Shown here piece after piece: positions 9,601 to 16,996 of a DNA stretch of 64,000 nt (positions are counted from its first letter, which is position 1; every line of letters starts with the position of its first letter). The stretch covers positions 372,001 to 436,000 of the forward strand of contig NZ_SIRS01000001.1 in the NCBI RefSeq assembly GCF_004310335.1, written 5' to 3'. This stretch comes from Hyunsoonleella pacifica (GTDB taxonomy: Bacteria > Bacteroidota > Bacteroidia > Flavobacteriales > Flavobacteriaceae). The notes beneath the pieces are model-generated. The model did not search any database and was not told the origin of the DNA. It was given only the letters and a program-made list of their open reading frames with translations. The position numbers and the translations under genes were made by a program.

Positions 9601-9912
9601 CCAGGGGACGAACTATTAACAGATGTGCCTAGATTAACATCTCCCAATGAAACGGGTACACCATTGTATTTATATTTAGATGAATCTGATAGAAATACAG
9701 ATGATGCTACAACAATTAGGTTAGCACAGGTAAATCTTTCTTATCGTTTCCCAGATTACTTGGCAAATAAGCTAGCAATGCGCAATTTATCCGTGAGTAT
9801 TCAAGGAGATAACCTTAAGGTCTGGAATTTTAATAAATGGGATGTAGACCCTATAAGTAGAACAATTCCTATTCCACCAACATTTACTTTAAACGTAACA
9901 GCAAACTTCTAA
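6631..9912 (+). CDS. SusC-family TonB-dependent outer-membrane transporter (peptidase-associated locus)
   Basis: A 1093-residue protein with an N-terminal signal segment and a carboxypeptidase-D regulatory-like domain (IEGTVYDDKGNPLIGVTI, near residues 51-130). It continues with a plug (EGVEIVSTGYQKISKERATG, VVDGFAIPGG, ILKDAAASSIWG) and a long beta-barrel ending in TFTLNVTANF with a terminal Phe. This is the standard SusC/RagA layout. With the SusD-like protein 15 bp downstream it should form a pedal-bin importer. The following genes encode metallopeptidases and Ca-binding-repeat lipoproteins but no glycosidase, so I infer a peptide cargo, as for RagAB. Confidence 0.93.
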   Translation: MKNKLNQVLLKFVIMFGLCFTSLQIYGYDDFVVSNHFNESYKTDDSPQQQIEGTVYDDKGNPLIGVTIIIKGTQKGVSTDFDGKFKMNASQGDTLVFSYLGFASKELLLGTDTNYTITMIPSVEQLEGVEIVSTGYQKISKERATGSFAVIDSKVLDRKIEQNIISKIAGEAPGVQFDPFIQEKNSIGLVIRGRSSINATTEPLVVVDGFAIPGGFSTINPNDVETISILKDAAASSIWGIRAANGVIVITTKSGSRNKKLDISVSVNTAVTLKQDIFDSPFADPSTQVDYQIELFKFEQFSQQRDLFSGSLNEFSLFQTNSVRETLLRLNRGDIDIATADARINALRNNDGREEYSRLFLRQQLWNQYNLGISSGGDKYNFNSSLVYNLNKGPIVNDRTDQFILNLNASYNLTDKLKLRFISNITQTKNEDGLGTGAVGYLNNYPLFERIVDDNGNYLPMFNGVNIESSELAQQNGYPYPWTLNLKQESDNVDDTSTSTDLRLQTGINYEITKGLTVDLSYQYLYNAFFGRDLFNENRFFTRNTVNRFAQLDENGQVVDLPVPVGSILNTSTRSSTDNTFRAQINYSIDFKDRLHNIDAIAGYEVRKQISEFNRDRKYGYDDQSLIFTQPNLNTLYEDAIFGGQRLINDGETIIFNENRFLSYYANAAYNYDNRYTVSASVRLDDTNLFGASEEFRNTPLFSAGFKWNITNEPFFKSKFFDNLNLRGTYGAGGNVDRNTSPFLVARQGRDAGSFLNNYLTISNPPNPTLRLEKTKILNLGLDYSMANNRIYGSIEFYDRRSEDLLARRNLSPTYGLSSSFLNVAELYNRGFDIDLGLRIIQSKDFNYDMRILYSQNENKVTSIDESNPGEIFLWTQYDANAFVIGEPVDAFFSFRYAGLDSNGNPSFFNENNEIIEVGGDIGAIEALKSEGSRSPNRTGSVVNTISYKNLSLRVLTTYSGGNRFRFERNYDPRFFRTNVWSDWTSRWQQPGDELLTDVPRLTSPNETGTPLYLYLDESDRNTDDATTIRLAQVNLSYRFPDYLANKLAMRNLSVSIQGDNLKVWNFNKWDVDPISRTIPIPPTFTLNVTANF

Positions 9913-9927
9913 TTCATATAGAAACTT

Positions 9928-11337
9928 ATGAAATATTCAATATATATAATTTTAGTTTCAGCATTCCTTTTAACAGGTTGCACCAGAGATAACTTTTTAG
10001 ACTTTGAGCCTAAAGGACAAGTAATACCAACAAAGGTAGAAGAATTTAGGGCATTGTTAGATCAGGTAGAGCCAGATCCAAATATTAATTTCACACAAGG
10101 TTTTGGATCGCATCACGACTTTACCATTTTAGCCAGTGATAATTATTTCTTATCAGAACAAGTACGAGCAAATTTTGGAATAAGTCCAGAGCAAATCAAT
10201 ATGTATTTGTTTAGAGATCAAATTTCAACTGATAATGGCGATGACAATACATGGATATTATATTATAATCAAATATATGTAGCCAATGTGGTTTTAGAAG
10301 GTTTGAAAACTACTGAAAATGGCACTCCAGAACAAATAGCTGAATTAAGAGCAGATGCCTCGTTACAACGTGCATTTGCTTACTTTAATTTAGTAAATAT
10401 TTACAGTCTACACTATAATCCAGAAACAGCTAGTACTGATTTAGGTGTTCCGATAAGAGAAGGTATTGATTTAGAAGGTGCAGACTTTACAAGAGCATCT
10501 GTTCAGGATATTTACGATTTAATACTTTCAGATATTAATGATAATATTAATGCACTGCCAGATTTGCAACCAGCAAATTTAACATTCAGGCCATCTAAAG
10601 CAGGAGCCTATGCTTTTTTAGCACGTGTCTTGTTATTTCAAGGTAAATATCAAGAGGCGCTTGATGCTGCAAATAGTGGTTTAAGACTAAAAAATACCCT
10701 TAGAAACATTAATAGCGATCCAACCGATCCGAGAGATGCCAATGTGATATCTTTTCCATTGGCTCTTGAAGATCCACAATTAATTTGGTTCAAGGATTCA
10801 GGAGGTTTTACTATAGTATCAACACCAGAATTTTATGGGTTGTATGCCGATGATGATCTCAGAAAACGATGGTTTGCTGATGCCAATACGTATTTCTTTG
10901 CACCTATTGATAATCCTGTATTTGTAGCTCACAGGGCGAATAGTAACCCTAATGTATCTATAACCACTGCAGATTTATATTTAATACGAATGGAGTGTAA
11001 TGCTAGATTGGGTAATGTGTCTACAGCTAATAGTGATTTAAACCTCTTACGGAGTAATAGATATGCAACAGGAACATATAATCCAGTTAATATTACTAAC
11101 GAAGCAGATCTTTTAGCGTTTGTAAAAGACGAAATACGAAGAGAGAAAGCACCAAGTGTATTAAGAACTTTTGATATTAAACGCTATAACCGTTTTGATG
11201 AACAAAAAATAACAGTAACACACACATTTGATGGAGAAACTGTATCTATCGAGCCAAATAGTTTAAACTGGGCTTTCCCAATTGCTAATAACTACATTGT
11301 TGCAAACCCTGAAATAGAACAAAACCCAAGACAGTAA
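9928..11337 (+). CDS. SusD/RagB-family outer-membrane lipoprotein
   Basis: A 469-residue lipoprotein: the signal ends in LLTGC, and the cysteine is followed by the TRDNFLDFEPKG stretch typical of mature SusD proteins. Alpha-helical TPR-like segments such as LQRAFAYFNLVNIYSLHY and GAYAFLARVLLFQGKYQEAL match the SusD fold. The C-terminal RREKAPSVLRTFDIKRYNRF corresponds to the conserved RRYELAxEGxRxxDLxR region. It forms the lid of the importer encoded just upstream. Given its neighbours it more likely binds peptides than glycans, although the sequence alone does not show the ligand. Confidence 0.92.
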   Translation: MKYSIYIILVSAFLLTGCTRDNFLDFEPKGQVIPTKVEEFRALLDQVEPDPNINFTQGFGSHHDFTILASDNYFLSEQVRANFGISPEQINMYLFRDQISTDNGDDNTWILYYNQIYVANVVLEGLKTTENGTPEQIAELRADASLQRAFAYFNLVNIYSLHYNPETASTDLGVPIREGIDLEGADFTRASVQDIYDLILSDINDNINALPDLQPANLTFRPSKAGAYAFLARVLLFQGKYQEALDAANSGLRLKNTLRNINSDPTDPRDANVISFPLALEDPQLIWFKDSGGFTIVSTPEFYGLYADDDLRKRWFADANTYFFAPIDNPVFVAHRANSNPNVSITTADLYLIRMECNARLGNVSTANSDLNLLRSNRYATGTYNPVNITNEADLLAFVKDEIRREKAPSVLRTFDIKRYNRFDEQKITVTHTFDGETVSIEPNSLNWAFPIANNYIVANPEIEQNPRQ

Positions 11338-11356
11338 ATATTAAATAGAATCGATT

Positions 11357-12550
11357 ATGAAAATAGTATATAAATATTTAGCGAGCTTACTAGTTATAGT
11401 AATGTATGTGTCATGTAACGAATCTGATGATAGTGTTTCTGGAGTTACCGTTAATACAGAAGATTTTACAATTACAGCACCAGTAGTGGTACAGCAATTA
11501 GATACTCTAGGGTTTTCAAGGGGTACTTCTAATAGTGGAGAAGTAACATTTACATTACTATCTCAAAACCCAGAAAATAGTGTTGTTTTAGGGGTGCGTT
11601 TTGGGGAAATTATAGCAGCCACTCCAGAGGTTTTTAATTCTGGTAATGTAAACGAAATCACTTTACAAGTACAAGTAAGAAAAAAGGATGTTTCTAAAAT
11701 ATCCAATATAACCATACTGAGAAATTTAAATGATCCGGATGGCGATGGAGTTGAAAACAGTAGAGATTCTGATCCTAATAATCCATGTTTGCCATTACAA
11801 GACCTAACGTACACAGGTTTCAACCCATTTAACAGTATTTGGGGTGATGCAGACTGTGATGAAGATGGCATGTCTAATGCAGACGAAGTAAACAATGGTA
11901 GAAACCCTTACATAGACGAATCTACAATAGGAGATGCAGATGGAGATGGTGTGCGTGATGATGTAGACCCGGAGCCTAACAATCCATGTTTGCCAGAGCA
12001 GTTTTCAGGTTATCAAGACTTCAATCCTGATAATGAAGTATGGGCTATGGGAGATTGTGATGACGACGGTATTACAAATGCAGATGAACTAGCAAATGGA
12101 GATTCGCCATATCCGCTTCCCGATTTACCCTGTAATGAAATATTAAATTTTGATTTAGGTAATTATGAAAGAGAACTAAGAACAGTAGATTCTAATAATG
12201 GAGAAGGCGTAACGATAGGAGTTCTTGGAGAAGAATGTGGTACGTTTTTATTTACTGGAGGTAGTTTGTTTAATCAAGGATGTTTTAATGACGATTTAGT
12301 TGTGCCATTCTTTTTTACTCCAAATGATCCCACATCGTCAAACGGTAGCATAGTAGTAGATTTAACAGAATATTCTTGCTTGTCAGAGGATAGAGTTTCT
12401 ACTAGAGAGTTTACAGTAGAAGGGTTTGGTACCTATGCAGGGGCTTCCAGTACGGTAGAATTTACGTATACCATAACACAACTGGGAGATGATATACCAG
12501 ATGAAGAAAGAGTGACAACAGGAACTCTAATTATAAGACCATTGTCTTAA
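11357..12550 (+). CDS. Lipoprotein with thrombospondin type-3 repeats and one novel Cys-containing domain
   Basis: A 397-residue lipoprotein (signal ending MYVSC). Residues ~30-120 form an Ig-like region. Residues ~126-255 hold thrombospondin type-3/EF-like calcium repeats (DPDGDGVENSRDSDPNNPC and DADGDGVRDDVDPEPNNPC), each followed by an NPCLP cysteine motif. The C-terminal ~140 residues form a domain with regularly placed cysteines (NYERELRTVDSNNGEG, FNQGCFND, YSCLSED) that I do not recognise. The same domain occurs three times in the next gene. It lies 19 bp after the SusD gene, so it is probably a surface-exposed accessory binding protein of this importer. Function unknown. Confidence 0.75.
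   Translation: MKIVYKYLASLLVIVMYVSCNESDDSVSGVTVNTEDFTITAPVVVQQLDTLGFSRGTSNSGEVTFTLLSQNPENSVVLGVRFGEIIAATPEVFNSGNVNEITLQVQVRKKDVSKISNITILRNLNDPDGDGVENSRDSDPNNPCLPLQDLTYTGFNPFNSIWGDADCDEDGMSNADEVNNGRNPYIDESTIGDADGDGVRDDVDPEPNNPCLPEQFSGYQDFNPDNEVWAMGDCDDDGITNADELANGDSPYPLPDLPCNEILNFDLGNYERELRTVDSNNGEGVTIGVLGEECGTFLFTGGSLFNQGCFNDDLVVPFFFTPNDPTSSNGSIVVDLTEYSCLSEDRVSTREFTVEGFGTYAGASSTVEFTYTITQLGDDIPDEERVTTGTLIIRPLS
12169..12213 (+). repeat. 45-bp exact direct repeat, copy 1
   Basis: This 45-bp stretch encoding RELRTVDSNNGEGV is identical, including synonymous positions, to bases 13118-13162 in the next gene. Flanking sequence has diverged. This indicates recent duplication or gene conversion between the two lipoprotein genes. 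Confidence 0.9.
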
Positions 12551-12587
12551 ATAAGAAAAAGCTTTAATAAATTATAAAATAGAGATT

Positions 12588-14288
12588 ATGAAATACACAT
12601 TAAATATAAAATGGTTTCATGTAATAGCAGCTATAATGTTGTCTTTAGTAATAGTGTCTTGTGAAGAAAATGTTGAGGCTTTTGCTAGTGCTGCAACTGA
12701 TTCAGATGGAGATGGTATTTTAAATAGTTTAGATGAATCACCAGACGATCCGTGTTTACCAGCGCAGCAAATGGCTTATATAGGTTTTGATGTGTTTAAT
12801 GAAACTTGGCAAAATGCAGATTGTGATGGAGATGGTGTATCGAACGCAGATGAGTTTGAAGATCAATCTAGAAATCCATACCTAGATGAAAATACAGTTG
12901 ATACGGATGGAGATGGCGTTGCAGATTTTATAGACGAAGACCCTGATAATCCTTGCCTTCCAGAGCAACAAGAAGGATATGTTGGCTATAACTCTGATAA
13001 TACTATTTGGGGAAGTGCCGATTGTGATGGAGATCTTATTGCTAATATAGATGAATTTATTAATGGAACCGACCCTTATAGAGCTTGCAATCTTAATTTC
13101 GATTTATCCAATTACGTAAGAGAACTAAGAACAGTAGATTCTAATAATGGAGAAGGCGTAACAATAGGTAGATTGGGTGTTGAATGTGGAGAATATATTT
13201 TTACAGGAGGCGGTATTTTTAATCAAGGATGTTTTAACGAGGATGTAGAAATTTTATTTGTTTTCACACCAAACAGTCCTGAATCTTCTGAAGGTACTAT
13301 TACAGTACCCTCTACTACATATTCTTGTTTATCTGAAGATGGTAGTGAAATAAGAGAATTTACCGTCGAAGGAACAGGTATATACCAAGGAGAACTTACA
13401 AGGGCGGAATTAAACTATACCATGATTACTCCTGATGGAACCGAAACAGGAACTTTAAATATTAGACGTTTGGACGATCCTGGAGACGATAATGGTGGAG
13501 ATTGTAACCTAGATTTCGATTTTTCAAATTTTGAAGGAGAACTTTTAGCCAGCGATTCTAATAATGGAGAAAATATTATTACATCGTCACTATTAGAAAG
13601 TTGTAATGAGATATCGATTAGTGGCGACTTTTTAAATTTAGGTTGCACCAATAATGATATTGAGTTCTTAATGTTCCTAGAGCCTTTTGTGGAAGGTGGA
13701 AATGAAGGTAATGCTATCATTGAAAACGCCACATTTAGTTGTACAAATGAAGGAGGAGAAACAATAGACTATACATTTAATGCTTCAGGTTTCTTTAGTG
13801 GTAATGATGGATTTATGGAGTTTTTTGGTTATGAGCTCATTGGTGGTGGAGAAACAATAACAGGTAACTTGTTTATTGAACAATCTGGAGATGGCGGCGG
13901 CGGAGATGAACGCGATAGATGCAGTTTTGAAGGCGAATATAATAGTATAGTAAATATTGATGGAAATGAGAGTTTTGGTATAGGTATATTTAGTCAAAAT
14001 CCAGATAACTGTAATGAATACATTTTATCTGGAGATTTTCTTGGACTAGGATGTAACAATGATTTAGTTCAGCTTGGCGTTTTCTTTGGAGAAGAAGAAG
14101 GTGGATCTGAAGTGATTATAGGTGAAGCAACTTTTACTTGTGAAATATCTGGAGATACAGCAGAATATACATTCAGGGGCTTTGGTGGGTATTCAAACGC
14201 AGAAGGATTTATAGAATTAAGTGAGTTTACTTTAACCGATCCTGATGGTATACAAACCAATGGGACTATATTTTTTGAACCACTTTAG
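12588..14288 (+). CDS. Lipoprotein with thrombospondin type-3 repeats and three tandem copies of the novel Cys-containing domain
   Basis: A 566-residue lipoprotein (signal ending LVIVSC). Residues ~35-165 carry calcium-binding type-3 repeats (TDSDGDGILNSLDESPDDPC, DTDGDGVADFIDEDPDNPC). Three tandem ~125-residue domains follow, starting near residues 167, 305 and 444. They are aligned by CNLNFDLSNY / CNLDFDFSNF / CSFEGEYNS openings, FNQGC / LNLGC / LGLGC centres, and SCLSEDGSE / SCTNEGGET / TCEISGDTA later cysteines. Copy 1 is almost the same as the single domain of the preceding gene. The protein is very acidic. The repeat layout suggests a surface-exposed binding protein for the SusCD pair; I do not recognise the domain. 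Confidence 0.75.
   Translation: MKYTLNIKWFHVIAAIMLSLVIVSCEENVEAFASAATDSDGDGILNSLDESPDDPCLPAQQMAYIGFDVFNETWQNADCDGDGVSNADEFEDQSRNPYLDENTVDTDGDGVADFIDEDPDNPCLPEQQEGYVGYNSDNTIWGSADCDGDLIANIDEFINGTDPYRACNLNFDLSNYVRELRTVDSNNGEGVTIGRLGVECGEYIFTGGGIFNQGCFNEDVEILFVFTPNSPESSEGTITVPSTTYSCLSEDGSEIREFTVEGTGIYQGELTRAELNYTMITPDGTETGTLNIRRLDDPGDDNGGDCNLDFDFSNFEGELLASDSNNGENIITSSLLESCNEISISGDFLNLGCTNNDIEFLMFLEPFVEGGNEGNAIIENATFSCTNEGGETIDYTFNASGFFSGNDGFMEFFGYELIGGGETITGNLFIEQSGDGGGGDERDRCSFEGEYNSIVNIDGNESFGIGIFSQNPDNCNEYILSGDFLGLGCNNDLVQLGVFFGEEEGGSEVIIGEATFTCEISGDTAEYTFRGFGGYSNAEGFIELSEFTLTDPDGIQTNGTIFFEPL
13118..13162 (+). repeat. 45-bp exact direct repeat, copy 2
   Basis: Identical to 12169-12213; both copies encode the same segment of the Cys-containing domain in adjacent paralogous genes. 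Confidence 0.9.
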
Positions 14289-14358
14289 ACAAAAGCAGTG
14301 AAAAAGAATTTCTTTTTAATAAGTATGATTGGTATTAGCTTTAAAAGTGAAATTTAAG

Positions 14359-15159
14359 ATGAGAAAACTAAGTATTTGTTTTATTGTACTAATTCTAATT
14401 TACGGTTGTAAAGGAAATAGAATTAAAGCGTTAAATGAGAATAATAAAGAAACTCAACTTACAGAGAATATTGAAGAGGATGAGAAATCTCCTTTATTTA
14501 AAAACTCTATAGTATCAACCGATATAGATTTTATAAAAACTACAGATCCAGATGCATTTTTAAGTATGAGTTATGTAGGTCAAGCAGCAAAAGAAATGCC
14601 TGGTGGAAAGACTGATGAATTATTTGATGAAAACACTTATGTTTTTAAAGCTACGTTTAAAAACAATAAAAAAGTTGAAATATGGGCTCATAGTGATTTT
14701 GGTAGTAAAGAAGCAGCAAAAATATATGCTGATAAACTCAGTAGTAAATTAGGAAAGCTGCCAAACTTTATGAGAGATGTGCTCGACCATGTTGTAATAC
14801 ATAAAGGAGATGCAACTGCGTTTGCAGAAGATGCTGGTAGGTTTTTTGTGTTGTATTCTGATAATATGGACACTAGAATTAGTAATAATGATTTAGAAGA
14901 AACCGTTTTTCATGAAACAGCACATGTAACTTTTGATTTGAAATATGCTAAAAGCAAGGTTTGGAAGGAAATTCAGATTGCTGATAAAACGTTTATCACA
15001 GAATATGCAGAAAGCAAACCATACCAAGAAGATATTTCTGAAACAGCACTATTTGTGTATACCATGAAAACATACCCAAACAGACTGTCGCCCGAAATAG
15101 AACAATGGATAAAAATAAACATTCCTAAGCGGTATGAATTTTTAGAAAAGTTCTTTTAG
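14359..15159 (+). CDS. Putative HExxH metallopeptidase lipoprotein (paralogue 1)
   Basis: A 266-residue lipoprotein (signal ending LIYGC). I place the start at ATG 14359, because the longer TTG start at 14329 would put 10 charged/hydrophobic residues in front of a complete lipoprotein signal. A zinc-peptidase-like HETAH motif occupies residues 185-189 (VFHETAHVTFD), followed ~35 residues later by EDISETALFVYTM, which may supply another metal ligand. It is clearly paralogous to the next gene (DIDFIKTTDPDAFLSM / GIDFIKATDPDTFISI, KLGKLPNFMRD / KLGKLPVFMRD). I do not recognise an established peptidase family; hydrolase activity is inferred from HExxH and from the peptidase-rich operon. Confidence 0.65.
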   Translation: MRKLSICFIVLILIYGCKGNRIKALNENNKETQLTENIEEDEKSPLFKNSIVSTDIDFIKTTDPDAFLSMSYVGQAAKEMPGGKTDELFDENTYVFKATFKNNKKVEIWAHSDFGSKEAAKIYADKLSSKLGKLPNFMRDVLDHVVIHKGDATAFAEDAGRFFVLYSDNMDTRISNNDLEETVFHETAHVTFDLKYAKSKVWKEIQIADKTFITEYAESKPYQEDISETALFVYTMKTYPNRLSPEIEQWIKINIPKRYEFLEKFF

Positions 15160-15185
15160 AGAGCAAATAAATTAAAAAATAAGTT

Positions 15186-16010
15186 ATGAAATTAAAGAGT
15201 TTGTTTAATATTTTAAACCTGTCAATACTATTGGTTTTGACTAATTGTACTACAGATAAAGATGTTGTTATTAGAGAAGATCTTATAGATCAAGAAGATG
15301 ATAATGATGATGTAAATACAAATAATGATAATGAACCTTTATTTGAGTTTTCGATTGATGGTACAGGTATAGATTTTATAAAAGCTACAGATCCGGATAC
15401 ATTTATAAGTATCGAATACTTGGGACAATTTAATAGAGAAATCCCCTCAAAAGGACAATTTGAGTTAAATGATCCAAACGCTTATGTTTTTGAAGCTACT
15501 TTTACTGGCGGTAAAAAAATAGGTATTTGGTGTCGTAGTAATTTTGGAAGCGTAGAACGCGCTACGGAGTATGCCAATAAATTGACGGATAAACTTGGCA
15601 AGTTACCTGTTTTTATGAGAGATGATTTAAACCATGTTGCCGTGATTGATGGTACAGGTGGGGCTAGTGCAGAACCTGATGGTAAATTTTTCTTTATATT
15701 CTCCGAACGGATTGATGAAAGAATTGCAGGTAATCAATTAGAAGCCACTGTTTTTCATGAAACAGCTCATGTTTATTTTGAAAAAAGATACGGAGCGAGT
15801 ACAGAATGGTTAAATGCAAGACAAAAAGACGGTGTTTATATGACAGAATATGCGCAGCGTATACCTGATAAAGAAGATATACCTGAAACCGCCATATTTG
15901 TATATACCATGGTAAAATATCCAGGTAGATTATCTCAAAGTATTGAAGATTGGGTAAGGAATAGTATACCTAATCGATACGAGTTTTTAGAGCCATTTTT
16001 TAAAGATTAA
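15186..16010 (+). CDS. Putative HExxH metallopeptidase lipoprotein (paralogue 2)
   Basis: A 274-residue lipoprotein (signal ending VLTNC) with an acidic, Asn/Asp-rich linker (about residues 30-55) that probably holds the enzyme away from the membrane. HETAH lies at residues 191-195 in TVFHETAHVYFEKRYG, and EDIPETAIFVYTMVKYPGR follows about 35 residues later, conserved with paralogue 1. The two genes are adjacent (26-bp gap), similar in length and collinear, so they arose by tandem duplication. The role is inferred to be surface proteolysis ahead of SusCD import. No characterised family is recognised. Confidence 0.65.
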   Translation: MKLKSLFNILNLSILLVLTNCTTDKDVVIREDLIDQEDDNDDVNTNNDNEPLFEFSIDGTGIDFIKATDPDTFISIEYLGQFNREIPSKGQFELNDPNAYVFEATFTGGKKIGIWCRSNFGSVERATEYANKLTDKLGKLPVFMRDDLNHVAVIDGTGGASAEPDGKFFFIFSERIDERIAGNQLEATVFHETAHVYFEKRYGASTEWLNARQKDGVYMTEYAQRIPDKEDIPETAIFVYTMVKYPGRLSQSIEDWVRNSIPNRYEFLEPFFKD

Positions 16011-16040
16011 AATATAAATGTATTAGTTACTTTTACTTCT

Positions 16041-16967
16041 ATGAAAAAAAATGAAAAAGAGAAAAATATAAAACACATCGTTTTTATCACGTTAAATGCG
16101 TTTCTGATATTATTCTTGCTAAATTGTAATAACGGCAACGATCCTGTTATACGTCAAGACCTAATTGAAGAAGAAATGCCCGATGATAATCCAAATGGGA
16201 TTATATCTGGAGATACGCTAAGGGTTCCAGTGGTACATCATATTTCTAGGCGAGACAATGCAACAAATCCTGCAGTTACAGGAGGGCGTATTACTAAAAT
16301 AATGGGAGATATTAATTCAAATTTTAAATCTGCCAAAATTCAATTTGTAACAAAGGACATCAAATTTGTAGATAATACACAATGGAATACCCAATTTATA
16401 AAACAAGACGATTTTATTAGTAATAAAGTACTTTCCTCTTTTGAGGATCCAGACGCATTAAATATATTTTACTTTATCACTTTGCTTAATAGGAGAAATG
16501 GTCAAATTACAGGAGAACTGGGAGCAACAGCCTTATTTCCTGACCAGGGAAATAATTTGAAATTGAGTGCTTCATCGGTAGAGATTCAAAATACGGCAAC
16601 AGCAACTCATGAAATAGGGCATTATCTAGGATTGTATCACACTGATGATGATTTTAGAGATAGTCAAGGAAGACTTGAGTTAGTCGATGGGTCTAATTGT
16701 GCTGAAGCAGGTGATAAAATTTGTGATACACCTGCTTCGCCAGACCTTAATGATAGTAATATTGATGAACCTACCTGTAATTATATTGGTACAGAAACAG
16801 ACCAGAATGGCATGCGTTATAATCCAGACACCTTAAATTTTATGACGCAGTGGGCGGGTTCAGACCCAGATGGAAGTTTATGTAGAAGACGTTTTAGCCA
16901 GGGGCAAATAGATAAAATGATTTCTGTGCTTAATAATGAGCGCTCTTATTTGATTACAAGAGAGTAG
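16041..16967 (+). CDS. Pappalysin-like (M43) zinc metalloprotease lipoprotein
   Basis: A 308-residue lipoprotein (signal ending FLLNC). The catalytic signature HEIGHYLGLYH (residues 190-200) is the metzincin form HExxHxxGxxH. It is followed by an M43-like GDKICDTPASPDLN segment with a cysteine, then TLNFMTQW as the Met-turn region and CRRRFSQGQIDKM at the C-terminus. Members of M43 are secreted endopeptidases. The lipobox plus a short acidic linker (EEEMPDDNPNG) suggest display on the outer membrane. Its early VIRQDLIEEE segment resembles VIREDLIDQE of the preceding HETAH protein, suggesting exchange of N-terminal anchors within the operon. Confidence 0.85.
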   Translation: MKKNEKEKNIKHIVFITLNAFLILFLLNCNNGNDPVIRQDLIEEEMPDDNPNGIISGDTLRVPVVHHISRRDNATNPAVTGGRITKIMGDINSNFKSAKIQFVTKDIKFVDNTQWNTQFIKQDDFISNKVLSSFEDPDALNIFYFITLLNRRNGQITGELGATALFPDQGNNLKLSASSVEIQNTATATHEIGHYLGLYHTDDDFRDSQGRLELVDGSNCAEAGDKICDTPASPDLNDSNIDEPTCNYIGTETDQNGMRYNPDTLNFMTQWAGSDPDGSLCRRRFSQGQIDKMISVLNNERSYLITRE

Positions 16968-16996
16968 TTAGAATACAAATATTTTAGGTCATTTCA

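Noticed and set aside
14329-14358. TTG start of the first HETAH lipoprotein
   Set aside because: The added residues do not improve the lipoprotein signal; ATG 14359 is sufficient.
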